Source: CAZOMR01 sp964580655
Lineage (GTDB): Bacteria; RBG-13-61-14; CAZOMR01
Reading direction: 5' to 3'
DNA: 10,916 bases
NCBI GenBank assembly: GCA_964580655.1
Contig: CAZOMR010000106.1
Span: 1-10,916 of the forward strand
Shown: one piece after another, positions 1 through 7,122 of the stretch
How the letters are laid out: the number at the start of each line of letters is the position of its first letter
Position numbering within the stretch: the first letter of the stretch is position 1
Notes under the pieces: model-generated
Database searches by the model: none
Told to the model about the DNA's origin: nothing
What the model saw: the letters and a program-made list of their open reading frames with translations, nothing else
Translations under genes and position numbers: made by a program

Positions 1-30
1 TAAACCCAAAAAAGGGGTTAAAAAAATGAT

Positions 31-52
31 TCACCAAATATGTCGCACACCC
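31..52 (+). repeat. Left copy of a 22-bp inverted repeat flanking the window
   Basis: This 22-bp stretch contains TATGTCGCACACCC. It recurs in inverted orientation at 10865-10886, where 20 of 22 bases match and the two differences are adjacent (AA here, TT in the other copy read the same way). In both copies an A-run lies just outside the repeat. The inner edge is only 16 bp from the -35 box of the tRNA promoter. It looks like a mobile-element end or a dispersed genomic repeat, but no transposase lies in the window and I do not assign a family. Confidence 0.75.
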
Positions 53-68
53 TAAAACAATCAGATGC

Positions 69-97
69 TTGACACCCTGTTGAAAAGTTGGTATCTT
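69..97 (+). promoter_or_regulatory. Sigma70-like promoter of the tRNA-Val/tRNA-Asp unit
   Basis: A perfect -35 box TTGACA (69-74) is separated by 17 bp from a -10-like TATCTT (92-97). Transcription would begin near 104, about 12 bases before the first tRNA, which fits a short tRNA leader. No other start signal is visible ahead of the tRNAs. Confidence 0.75.
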
Positions 98-115
98 TTT
101 AATGTCGAAGGTAAT

Positions 116-191
116 GGGCGGATAGCTCAGGTGGGAGAGCGTCGGCCTTACAAGCCGAAGGTCGCAGGTTCAAGCCCTGTTCCGCCCACCA
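116..191 (+). tRNA. tRNA-Val (anticodon TAC)
   Basis: The cloverleaf folds fully by eye. The acceptor stem GGGCGGA (116-122) pairs with TCCGCCC (181-187), followed by discriminator A and an encoded CCA (189-191). The anticodon stem TCGGC/GCCGA encloses the loop CTTACAA, putting anticodon TAC at 149-151, which reads valine codon GUA and, with a modified U34, others of the GUN box. The T arm has the TTCAAGC loop. It is first of two tRNAs, 13 bases ahead of tRNA-Asp, and probably cotranscribed with it. Confidence 0.98.
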
Positions 192-204
192 TTGAGATAA
201 ATTT

Positions 205-281
205 GGGGCCGTAGTTAAGTTGGTTATAACGCTGGCCTGTCAAGCCAGAGGGCGCGGGTTCAAGTCCCGTCGGCCCCGCCA
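205..281 (+). tRNA. tRNA-Asp (anticodon GTC)
   Basis: The acceptor stem GGGGCCG (205-211) pairs with CGGCCCC (271-277), then discriminator G and an encoded CCA (279-281). The anticodon stem CTGGC/GCCAG holds the loop CTGTCAA with anticodon GTC at 239-241, so this is tRNA-Asp. The D arm (GTTA/TAAC) and the T arm (GCGGG/CCCGT) are intact. No promoter is visible in the 13-base gap after tRNA-Val, so it should share that transcript. No convincing terminator follows; the next feature is the convergent 3' end of the long - strand unit. Confidence 0.98.
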
Positions 282-344
282 AAAATGAATGCTATTCTTA
301 TATTCCTTCTTCCTGATAAATTATGTTTTGCACCTTGATCGGTT

Positions 345-524
345 CTATCTTTGCTTCTTAAATTTTTCCGAGAACTTTTGTGCCAGACAAAGGTATTGCT
401 TTCCGTATTCAATGCTCGGCTCTATTTCAGACCCTTCATGCCATTCGTTGAAGCTCGTGATCAGGGCCCAGTCCGTGTCCGCTTTAACCGTTGTCTTCCA
501 TCCTTTTGAAATCCTCATAGAGCA
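345..524 (-). pseudogene. 3' remnant of a GH99-like glycoside hydrolase gene
   Basis: The - strand frame ending in TAG at 345-347 stays open back to a TAA at 525-527. Its translation includes DWALITSFNEWHEGSEIEPS followed by IEYGKQYL. This closely resembles the C-terminal catalytic segment of GH99 endo-alpha-mannosidase-like domains; in characterised GH99 enzymes the two glutamates of NEWHEG are catalytic (codons here at 444-446 and 435-437). Only about 60 codons remain, with no usable start and no upstream GH99 domain, whereas the family domain is several hundred residues. Recognisable similarity seems to begin around 470-500, so the fragment overlaps the last codons of the DUF3108-like gene (stop 484-486) in another frame. 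The likeliest history is a deletion joining the 3' part of a GH99-like gene to the end of its upstream neighbour. The loss is certain at the level of this window; the exact joint is inferred. Confidence 0.75.
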
Positions 525-1401
525 TTATTTCTTCTGGCGGGCTTGAATATTTCTTGATCATATCCAGTTCTTCCGGCCCGGCCATACCGATCGAGACCAG
601 CTCATGCACCTGGACCGGCGAGAACCCGACCGGGCCGAAGCGACCGTTGAACTTGACCATAGGGTAAGGCGGGTTCACATCAAACCAGTAATAGAATTTA
701 GGAATCCAGGGGTTGATCATTCTCGCTACCCAGTACCACTTGCGAAAGATCGCCCTCAAGTCCCCTTCCAACCTGACCTTGTAACACTCAAACTCTCCGG
801 CAGGCACCCGCACCTTCTCCTTGCCCTCCACCACTATATTCATCTTCCACGGAGTAAAATGGCTTGAGAACCATATCTTCAAGTCATTAGTCTCTCCCTT
901 TTCAAAATCAAGGCCACGAACAGCCATGGGCAGGCTGGAGAAGTGGTTCAGGTCCAGTGGAAAAGGATGCCCGGGATCGTCAAAATAGGTTATCTCCTTC
1001 TTGATGATCCTGCCATTGGGACTTTGCATTATCTTCTCGAAGACGAGAAAGCGGTAAGGATCAAAGCGCGTGAAATCATAGCTGTAATAGTTGATGTGTT
1101 CTCCGGCTAAGTACTCTGCCCGGAAAAACTTGTAGTAGGGTTTGCCGTCTTTCTCAAACCCTGAAATGATCTGCGTTATATGAATAATCTCCTCACGGGG
1201 GCTGATCCAGCTCTCCGACGCGCTCTCCCCCTCTTTGGTCTCTGAATGAACTGCATACCGGCAGACCTCCCCGACCGGGACATCAGGCACGCGAAACTCA
1301 CCGGCCCGGAGGGAAAAGCTCATCAAAAAAACTACGGCCATCCATAATATCCCTTGCCCTATTTCTTTGTTCACAAACATTTCCGACCGCCTCTTTCTCA
1401 T
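484..1401 (-). CDS. Exported DUF3108-like protein of unknown function
   Basis: This 305-residue protein starts with a positively charged stretch (RKRR, residues 2-5) and a hydrophobic segment (about 17-31), with a plausible signal peptidase site after Ala33, so it is probably exported to the periplasm or outer membrane. The rest looks like beta-rich sequence. The segment VPAGEFECYKVRLE (199-212) resembles the signature region of DUF3108-type proteins, a family of exported proteins without a firm biochemical role; a Trp/Tyr/Pro-rich stretch follows (about 222-250). The ATG overlaps the mtnA stop as ATGA (1398-1401). An alternative start at Met8 (1380) has a better Shine-Dalgarno (AGAGG at 1390-1394, 9 bases away), which would give 298 residues and a less basic leader. 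It is the last intact gene of the unit. Its final codons overlap the GH99-like remnant in another frame, so its C-terminal tail may be altered. The DUF3108 assignment is by motif only. Confidence 0.8.
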   Translation of the reverse strand: MRKRRSEMFVNKEIGQGILWMAVVFLMSFSLRAGEFRVPDVPVGEVCRYAVHSETKEGESASESWISPREEIIHITQIISGFEKDGKPYYKFFRAEYLAGEHINYYSYDFTRFDPYRFLVFEKIMQSPNGRIIKKEITYFDDPGHPFPLDLNHFSSLPMAVRGLDFEKGETNDLKIWFSSHFTPWKMNIVVEGKEKVRVPAGEFECYKVRLEGDLRAIFRKWYWVARMINPWIPKFYYWFDVNPPYPMVKFNGRFGPVGFSPVQVHELVSIGMAGPEELDMIKKYSSPPEEIMLYEDFKRMEDNG

Positions 1402-2432
1402 TCAAATATCAGGTCATCCTTTTTCCCGGGTCTGGCCACACCTTTCTCAGTGATGATAGCGGTTATGAGCCTTGCCGGAGTTACATCAAACGCGGGATTC
1501 CAGACATTCACTCCATCCGGAGCTATTGGCTGGTTAAAGATGTGCGTCAACTCATTCCTGTTACGCTCCTCGATAGGAATCGCATCACCGGTTTCGCACT
1601 CAAGGTCTATCGTGTTTATAGGCGCCGCGACATAAAAAGGGATACCATGTTCTGCGGCCAGGACTGCGAGTGTATATGTCCCTATCTTGTTGGCTGTATC
1701 CCCGTTCTTTGCTATCCGGTCTGCGCCCACAATCACCTTCTGGATTCTGCCCTGTCTCATCAGGCTTCCCGCCATGTCATCGCAGATCAATGTCACCGGG
1801 ATGTTATCTTGCATCAGCTCCCATGCGGTCAGCCGCGCGCCCTGCAAAAACGGCCTGGTCTCATCCGCATAAACCCGGATACCATTCCCCTGTTCCACCG
1901 CGGCCCGGATAACTCCCAGGGCTGTGCCGTATCCGCCGGTGGCAAGGGCTCCTGCGTTGCAGTGGGTCAATACCGTATCACCATCTTGCAGGAGACGGCT
2001 TCCATTTTTTCCAATCTCGCGATTGATGGCTATGTCCTCAATCAAAATCTTCCCGGCCTCATCCTCCAGAACCCTCGCCCTCTCTCTGGCCGACTCATTC
2101 AGGTGTTCATCCGCCACACGTCTCATCCGCTCGATTGCCCATGGTAGATTCACCGCGGTCGGCCTCGTCCGCAAAAGCCTCTCACAAAATTCCTCGAACT
2201 CCTTCCGCCATGCCTTCGTGTCCTCTACCTTCTCAAGCTCCCTGGCTCCCAGCGCCAGCCCCATGGCCGCGGCGATCCCGATAGCCGGAGCCCCCCGAAT
2301 CACCATCCGCTCTATCGCAAACGCAACCTCCTCGCAGTTGGAAAAATCCAGATGCCTTTCGATCCGCGGCAGAACCCGCTGATCAATCATATAGACCTTG
2401 CCTTCTCGAAGGGTTATAGTCTCAATCGCCAT
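1398..2432 (-). CDS. mtnA: Methylthioribose-1-phosphate isomerase
   Basis: MtnA converts 5-methylthioribose-1-phosphate to 5-methylthioribulose-1-phosphate in the cytoplasm, in the methionine salvage pathway that recycles methylthioadenosine. The 344-residue product has the normal family length and motifs: RGAPAIGIAAAMGLALG (residues 46-62), LTHCNAGALATGGYGTALG (155-173) with the catalytic Cys158, ADETRPFLQGARLTAWE (189-205), and VGADRIAKNGDTANKIGTY (235-253) with the catalytic Asp238, ending with NPAFDVTPARLIT. I chose the ATG at 2432 because AGAGG (2440-2444) lies 7 bases upstream; an ATG two codons earlier (2438) has that site almost touching it. It follows eno by 53 bp and its stop overlaps the next start as ATGA. 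No other methionine salvage gene is in the window, so it may serve an MTA shunt completed by genes elsewhere. The related ribose-1,5-bisphosphate isomerases are a less likely alternative, given the full MtnA motif set. Confidence 0.93.
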   Translation of the reverse strand: MAIETITLREGKVYMIDQRVLPRIERHLDFSNCEEVAFAIERMVIRGAPAIGIAAAMGLALGARELEKVEDTKAWRKEFEEFCERLLRTRPTAVNLPWAIERMRRVADEHLNESARERARVLEDEAGKILIEDIAINREIGKNGSRLLQDGDTVLTHCNAGALATGGYGTALGVIRAAVEQGNGIRVYADETRPFLQGARLTAWELMQDNIPVTLICDDMAGSLMRQGRIQKVIVGADRIAKNGDTANKIGTYTLAVLAAEHGIPFYVAAPINTIDLECETGDAIPIEERNRNELTHIFNQPIAPDGVNVWNPAFDVTPARLITAIITEKGVARPGKKDDLIFE

Positions 2433-2485
2433 CTTCATACCTCTGTGCGAGAAAATTTTTTCCGATTCAAATCCCAGTCGAGTTC

Positions 2486-3775
2486 TTACTTCTTGCCCAT
2501 GAACGGAAAGACCGAGTGGCCCGGATATATCGCGGCCCTGCCCAGTGACTCCTCAATGCGCAAAAGCTGGTTGTATTTGCAGACCCGGTCCGTCCGACTG
2601 GCTGACCCGGTCTTGATCTGGCCCGTGCCCAGACCCACTACCAGGTCAGATATAAAGGTGTCCTCGGTCTCTCCGGAACGATGGCTGACCACTGCACTGT
2701 AGCCCGCGCTCCGGGCAAGCGCTATCGCCATAAGAGTCTCGGTCAAGGTGCCTATCTGGTTGAGCTTGATCAAAATCGAATTAGTCACTCCGAGCTTTAT
2801 CCCTTTACGCAGACGATCGGTGCTGGTCACAAACAGATCATCGCCCACTATCTGGATTTTGCTTCCGAGCTTCTCCGTCATAAGCATCCAGCCAGACCAG
2901 TCATCCTCCGCAAGCCCGTCCTCAATGCTCACGATTGGATACCTCTTAATCAAATTCGCATAATAGGCCACCATCTCAGTGGAGTTCAATCTCTTTTTAT
3001 CACCCCTGAGCACATACTTTCCCTTCTCGTAAAACTCGCTTGCGGCAGGGTCCAGCGCAATGGCCACATCCTCGCGTGGTTTATATCCTGCTTTCCTGAT
3101 CGCCTCCATAATCACCCGGAGCGCCTCGGCATTATTCTTCAGGTCCGGCGCAAAGCCGCCCTCGTCCCCGACAGAGGTATTCAACTTCCTGGCCTTGAGC
3201 ACTGCTTTCAGATTATGAAACACCTCCGCACCCATGCGCAGTGCCTCGGCAAAGCTCTTCGCGCCAAGCGGTACGATCATGAATTCCTGGATGTCCATGT
3301 TATTATCCGCATGTTTGCCCCCGTTGAGGATATTCATCATGGGTACCGGAAGAACCCTTGCATCAAGACCTCCCAGATACCGATAGAGCGGCAAGCCATA
3401 GTACTGCGCCGCGGCTCTGGCCGCGGCCATGGACACCCCTAGGATCGCATTGGCTCCCAGCCTGGACTTGAGCTTTGTCCCGTCAAGCCTGATCATGGTC
3501 ATGTCAAGAAGATACTGGTTGTCAGCCGGCAGACCCATGACCCTTGCTCCGATGATCTTGTTCACATTACTCACCGCCTTGGTCACGCCCTTGCCAAGAT
3601 AGCGCCGCGGATTCCCGTCTCTGAGTTCAAGCGCCTCGTGCTGTCCCGTGCTGGCCCCGGAAGGGACTGCGGCCCTGCCGGTTATCCCGACTTCAAGTTT
3701 CACCTCAACCTCCACTGTGGGGTTTCCGCGAGAGTCCAGAATCTCCCGCGCCTTGACCCCTGCAATCTCTTTCAT
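2486..3775 (-). CDS. eno: Enolase (phosphopyruvate hydratase)
   Basis: Enolase interconverts 2-phosphoglycerate and phosphoenolpyruvate in glycolysis and gluconeogenesis, and is a Mg-dependent cytoplasmic enzyme. The 429-residue product matches the family length and is complete: DSRGNPTVEVEV (14-25), the mobile loop PSGASTG (38-44), His155, Glu164 in DIQEF, Glu205 in GDEGGFAP, metal ligands Asp242, Glu285 (SIEDGLAEDDW) and the GDDLFVT Asp pair at 312-313, catalytic Lys337 in ILIKLNQIG, SHRSGET (364-370) and Lys388 in IKTGSASRTDR. The ATG at 3775 is preferred over one 14 codons upstream (3817), which lies inside the preceding gene: it is where enolases start, a clear AGGAG (3782-3786) precedes it, and it overlaps the SGNH stop as ATGA (3772-3775). 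This puts a core metabolic gene under translational coupling with an envelope gene. All visible catalytic residues are present, so it should be active. Confidence 0.98.
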   Translation of the reverse strand: MKEIAGVKAREILDSRGNPTVEVEVKLEVGITGRAAVPSGASTGQHEALELRDGNPRRYLGKGVTKAVSNVNKIIGARVMGLPADNQYLLDMTMIRLDGTKLKSRLGANAILGVSMAAARAAAQYYGLPLYRYLGGLDARVLPVPMMNILNGGKHADNNMDIQEFMIVPLGAKSFAEALRMGAEVFHNLKAVLKARKLNTSVGDEGGFAPDLKNNAEALRVIMEAIRKAGYKPREDVAIALDPAASEFYEKGKYVLRGDKKRLNSTEMVAYYANLIKRYPIVSIEDGLAEDDWSGWMLMTEKLGSKIQIVGDDLFVTSTDRLRKGIKLGVTNSILIKLNQIGTLTETLMAIALARSAGYSAVVSHRSGETEDTFISDLVVGLGTGQIKTGSASRTDRVCKYNQLLRIEESLGRAAIYPGHSVFPFMGKK

Positions 3776-4869
3776 CTTATCTTCTCCTTGCTCTCTCGGA
3801 TCGGACCGCTCACCCATCCGCGGGCTTGCATCTCATCAAGGATGGCATCCACGAGGAATTCAAATCCCCTCCTGTTGGGATGGATGATGTCTTTCTCCGG
3901 GTTATCGAAAAAATTTTTAACACCTTCTTTTTCAAAAAGCAACTGGGCATCCACAAGAGAAACGCCCTTCCCTTTTGCGGCGTCCCGCACCGCGCGGTTA
4001 TACCTCGCATGTATCCGGGCTAGATTCTCTCCCTTCTCGATGAATCCGAGCGGAACAAGAAAATCCGGAAGCTCACCCAGCCCGAATCCGGAAGGGGCTG
4101 TTACAAGGATGAGCGGAACCCCGAATTCCCTGCACTCCCTCACCACGGCCTCCAGGATATTCTCATATTCTGTGAGGGGAACGCGGAATTTTTGCGACCG
4201 TCTTGCTCCTCGATCTCTCGCGCTTATCTTAGCTACCATAAAATTCAAAGCCTGATATGTCCTGAATCTTTGAAGCATATCGCGCAATTGATATGCAACT
4301 GGTGAGCCGGGAACCTGCTCCGAGTCAGAAAACCCATGCGCAAGCCAATGATCATTCCAGCCAAATAACCAGATTATCAGGTCGGGATCAAGATTCAAGA
4401 CCTCTTTATCCAGAAGCCTCTTTCCCTGCCACGAAGAATACCCGGGCACCCCGAGATTCAGAACCTCGTATTCCTGATCCGGGTTCAGACCCTTTAATCG
4501 TATAGATAAAATCTCAGGATAACTCGCATCCTCGCGACCGAAGGTCACTGAATCACCCAGGCAGGCAATCCGGAAAACACCTTTCTCTTTTTGGATCTCA
4601 AAATCCGGGCCGCGAAACCCCTTTTGATTCAGCGGCTCAAACCCTGCTCCGAAATCAAACCCCGGACGCATCCTGAAGAGCAATTCAGGGTCCTCATAAA
4701 AAATATGATGCAAATCATCGGGGGCCGGATAACCGAACTGCATGTATGCCAAGCCGCGCTGGTAGCGAAAACCCGGTGCCGCCACGCGCAAGAAAACCTC
4801 CAGGCAGAAAAAGAAACCGAGCACCGCGATAAGTAAAAAAGCAAAAAGCCGCACGCGAGAAGGCTTCAT
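3772..4869 (-). CDS. Membrane-anchored SGNH/GDSL-type hydrolase, second of a pair
   Basis: The 365-residue protein begins with a basic N-terminus and one hydrophobic segment (about 8-30), read as a signal anchor that puts the rest outside the cytoplasmic membrane. The SGNH fold signature follows: FRIACLGDSVTFG (99-111) with nucleophile Ser107, NLGVPGYSSWQG (138-149), WLFGWNDHW (167-175) with the block III Asn172, and DIIHPNRRG (327-335) with the Asp327/His330 pair. SGNH enzymes are esterases, lipases or carbohydrate O-acyl transferases or esterases, so an ester on a surface glycan is a reasonable but unproven substrate. It is a paralogue of the gene immediately upstream, with the same order NQKGFRGPDF, GDS and GYSS..QG. 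The start ATG overlaps that gene's stop as ATGA (4866-4869), with a GGGGTGG Shine-Dalgarno-like site just before it. All catalytic residues are present. Confidence 0.88.
   Translation of the reverse strand: MKPSRVRLFAFLLIAVLGFFFCLEVFLRVAAPGFRYQRGLAYMQFGYPAPDDLHHIFYEDPELLFRMRPGFDFGAGFEPLNQKGFRGPDFEIQKEKGVFRIACLGDSVTFGREDASYPEILSIRLKGLNPDQEYEVLNLGVPGYSSWQGKRLLDKEVLNLDPDLIIWLFGWNDHWLAHGFSDSEQVPGSPVAYQLRDMLQRFRTYQALNFMVAKISARDRGARRSQKFRVPLTEYENILEAVVRECREFGVPLILVTAPSGFGLGELPDFLVPLGFIEKGENLARIHARYNRAVRDAAKGKGVSLVDAQLLFEKEGVKNFFDNPEKDIIHPNRRGFEFLVDAILDEMQARGWVSGPIRESKEKIR
3782..3786 (-). promoter_or_regulatory. Shine-Dalgarno site that fixes the enolase start
   Basis: Read on the - strand this is AGGAG, with AAGGAGAAG around it, 6 bases before the ATG at 3775. 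It lies inside the last codons of the SGNH gene and supports the shorter 429-residue enolase with a 4-bp ATGA junction. Confidence 0.8.
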
Positions 4870-6125
4870 TCGCCACCCCGTTCATCAAGGTAAGCCATAA
4901 ACCTCGGGTCCGCTTCAATCTTCTCTAAGAGGGCCATCGCTATCAGCTCATGACCCCACGCGTCTGGATGGCCGTTATCAACCATCAGGTAACGCCAGGG
5001 CTCCTCTTTTAGTAGCGCCCCGATCTGCCTTTGTTTTGCCCTGGCACGATCCTCGTCCCCCTTGCCATTTTGCAAAAGTTCCAGGTATCCAGAAAAGAGC
5101 ATACGCAGGTCAAGTGCAGAAACATGGAGCTCATCAGCTATCCCCTGGATAAGAGCCGAGCTGTCCCAGAATTTCCAGTCCGCAGGGCACGGAACACCAG
5201 CTTTCAATGCCTCGTCCTTCACGAGCCGCGTTGCAGGGTCCATAGGCTCGGAAGGATAATCAACATTCACAAGGATCAGCCCGGCCCCGATCCTGTCGCA
5301 GAGCCTTTTGACCTCGATTGAGTTCTCCGCGAACTCATCCTGGTTCACCTTGCGGACAAGCCTCGGTATAAATGTCGCGGGATCCAGGCTCAAGCCCTGA
5401 ACCCTGTTCTGGATATAAATCACTCCGCTCTTGATCAGCTTATAAAGCTGGACACGATTGAAAAGCATCTGCACCCTGCCTACGGCCCAGGTGCTCTCGC
5501 GAAGGTGGTCCGCGTCGCTCTTGAGCGCAGGCAGGCGATCATTGGGGCCAAACGCGAAAATGACAATATCCGGCTCAAGGTGTATTGCCTTGCGAGATAA
5601 TAACTCCCTGCCCTGCCTTGAGCTGTATCCTGTCACACCCAGATTCAGCACATCGAACCAGCCCCAGGGATACCTCTGATTCAAAAGCCGCTCAAGGTAA
5701 TATGCATAGGTCTCATCCTCGCCCACGCTCCAGCCAAACGTGCTGGAATCACCCAGGCAGATGATACGGAAAGTCCCCTCTGGCTTATGCTCCCTGAATT
5801 CCGGGCCGCGAAACCCCTGACTGTTGATGATCACGGGCTTGCGATACACTCCCTCTGCATCCAGGAGTTGATCCGGCTTGAATCTCCAGAAAAGATACGG
5901 GTCAAAATCTACTGTGCGGTTCGTGATGCGCCGGAACCGGGTCATATCAAGGAGCGGCATACCAATGAGGTCTGCGCTGAAATTCACATAGAAACCAAAG
6001 TCAATAACCCGGAGTAATCCCTCAATGCTCCCGAAAAACATAATGACCACAACAGCCGCATATAAAATCTTGCGACGCCTGGATGGGCCGTTGTAAAAGT
6101 TATACTTGCTCTTATACTCTTTCAT
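4866..6125 (-). CDS. Membrane-anchored SGNH/GDSL-type hydrolase, first of a pair
   Basis: This 419-residue protein has a lysine/arginine-rich N-terminus (RRRK at 16-19) and one membrane segment (about 20-42), suggesting a type II anchor with the catalytic domain outside. SGNH motifs are all visible: FRIICLGDSSTFGWS (119-133) with Ser127 as nucleophile, NLGVTGYSSRQG (161-172), FAFGPNDR (190-197) with Asn195, and DNGHPDAWGH (383-392) giving the Asp383/His386 dyad. The core is longer than in the following paralogue, with extra sequence at about 300-375. GDSSTFGWSVGEDETYAYYL is typical of SGNH proteins encoded near exopolysaccharide genes, so a role in acylation or deacylation of a surface glycan is likely but not shown. 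It lies 16 bp after the GT4 gene, and I see no strong Shine-Dalgarno ahead of the ATG at 6125. No MBOAT acyltransferase partner lies in the window. Confidence 0.88.
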   Translation of the reverse strand: MKEYKSKYNFYNGPSRRRKILYAAVVVIMFFGSIEGLLRVIDFGFYVNFSADLIGMPLLDMTRFRRITNRTVDFDPYLFWRFKPDQLLDAEGVYRKPVIINSQGFRGPEFREHKPEGTFRIICLGDSSTFGWSVGEDETYAYYLERLLNQRYPWGWFDVLNLGVTGYSSRQGRELLSRKAIHLEPDIVIFAFGPNDRLPALKSDADHLRESTWAVGRVQMLFNRVQLYKLIKSGVIYIQNRVQGLSLDPATFIPRLVRKVNQDEFAENSIEVKRLCDRIGAGLILVNVDYPSEPMDPATRLVKDEALKAGVPCPADWKFWDSSALIQGIADELHVSALDLRMLFSGYLELLQNGKGDEDRARAKQRQIGALLKEEPWRYLMVDNGHPDAWGHELIAMALLEKIEADPRFMAYLDERGGE

Positions 6126-6141
6126 CAGCTTTTATCGGCCA

Positions 6142-7122
6142 TCATCGGCCAAAAACACTCTGATACGCTTGCTCAAGCTTTTGCGTCATGCTTTCCAGAT
6201 CAAACCTGCCACTCAGGCCCTCCTGCCCTTTTTTTACAAAGCCCTCTCGTAAATCCTTATCCTCAAGAACCCGGATGACCTTCTCCGCCAGGTCCTGGGA
6301 GTCTCCAGGCCGGATGAGAAAGCCGTTCTCGCCGGATACGATCTGCTCCGTAATTCCTCCGACCGCACTCGCCACCACAGGCAGTCCTGCGGCCATGGCC
6401 TCAAGTATTGTCAAGCCAAAGCTCTCAATGTAGCTTGGAAGCACCAGCACCGATGATCGGTTATACCACCCGACCACCTTCTTGAAAGGCATACCGGGAA
6501 GAAATTCCACCGGAAGCCCGCGCGAAAGAAGCTTTGCCCAGAGCCGCGTGTGCCAGAACTCGTCTCCGATCACCACCAGCCTTGCCTCCGGAAAGCGCTG
6601 ATTGATCCTTCCAAGCGCTTTGAGAATTACCGGCAGGCCCTTGCGCAGGCAGTCCCGGCCTACAAGTAGCAAGATCGGCTCGCGCCGGGTATCCCTCTGC
6701 GGAGCTAAAGATGCGAGATCCAATCCATAAGGCACGAGATGCAAATTCCCATGCTTGATGTATTGGGCCACCACCCGGGCGTGTACGATCACGGCACTGG
6801 CCCGGGCGAGTATCCTGCAATAGTGTAGCCTGCGGCTCTTCTGCAAGAGCCAGCGCAAAGGAAGGTCAGGGCTCGGAAAGGCCGCAAACTCTGCCCAGTA
6901 ATGGTCGTGCACATCCGCGACTACAGGTATAGAGACCGGCTTCAATGTTTCAAGCGAAACACGCTTGACATCCAGCACATGAAGGATGTCCCACCCCGAA
7001 GCAGGCGGCGCGTTGAAAAAGCCAAGCTCATGCCGGCCGGAAAGCGCCTTCTCTATCCAGCCTCTATATGCCCTCGGCCCGGTAAAAAACCAGGATCGGT
7101 CTTCAAGAAAAGCTATTCGCAT
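6142..7122 (-). CDS. GT4-family glycosyltransferase (GT-B fold)
   Basis: The protein transfers a sugar from a nucleotide sugar, with retention, onto a glycan or lipid acceptor at the cytoplasmic side of the membrane. The GT4 C-terminal domain is clear: LLLVGRDCLRKGLPVILKAL (151-170) with the phosphate-binding Arg/Lys region, LVVIGD (182-187), and VLVLPSYIESFGLTILEAMA (225-244) carrying the E-x7-E motif (Glu233, Glu241), then AAGLPVVASAVGGITEQI. LVPYGLD at 129-135 marks the link between domains. At 326 residues it is shorter than many GT4 enzymes; the shortfall is in the N-terminal acceptor domain, which starts MRIAFLEDRSW without the usual glycine-rich loop. Its ATG overlaps the GT-C gene by 10 bp and has only a close-set AGGA ahead of it. 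Donor and acceptor cannot be told from sequence. Confidence 0.92.
   Translation of the reverse strand: MRIAFLEDRSWFFTGPRAYRGWIEKALSGRHELGFFNAPPASGWDILHVLDVKRVSLETLKPVSIPVVADVHDHYWAEFAAFPSPDLPLRWLLQKSRRLHYCRILARASAVIVHARVVAQYIKHGNLHLVPYGLDLASLAPQRDTRREPILLLVGRDCLRKGLPVILKALGRINQRFPEARLVVIGDEFWHTRLWAKLLSRGLPVEFLPGMPFKKVVGWYNRSSVLVLPSYIESFGLTILEAMAAGLPVVASAVGGITEQIVSGENGFLIRPGDSQDLAEKVIRVLEDKDLREGFVKKGQEGLSGRFDLESMTQKLEQAYQSVFGR

Noticed and set aside
3..26. AACCC/GGGTT hairpin with an A-run at the left edge, as a terminator
   Set aside because: The run follows the stem as A on the + strand and precedes it as T on the - strand, so it does not form a standard terminator in either direction, and the window edge cuts it.
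281..300. GAAT/ATTC dyad after tRNA-Asp next to an A5 run, as a shared terminator
   Set aside because: The stem is only 4 bp of mostly AT pairs; too weak to call.
289..546. An 85-codon + strand frame after tRNA-Asp
   Set aside because: No ribosome site or recognisable domain; the opposite strand there encodes the GH99-like fragment, which explains the open frame.
2448..2466. AT-rich palindrome between eno and mtnA as a terminator or internal promoter
   Set aside because: The stem is AT only and no -35/-10 pair at proper spacing is seen; the gap is just 53 bp.
3776..3817. An upstream start for enolase adding 14 residues
   Set aside because: The extension lies inside the SGNH gene, is unlike enolase N-termini, and the downstream ATG has the AGGAG site.
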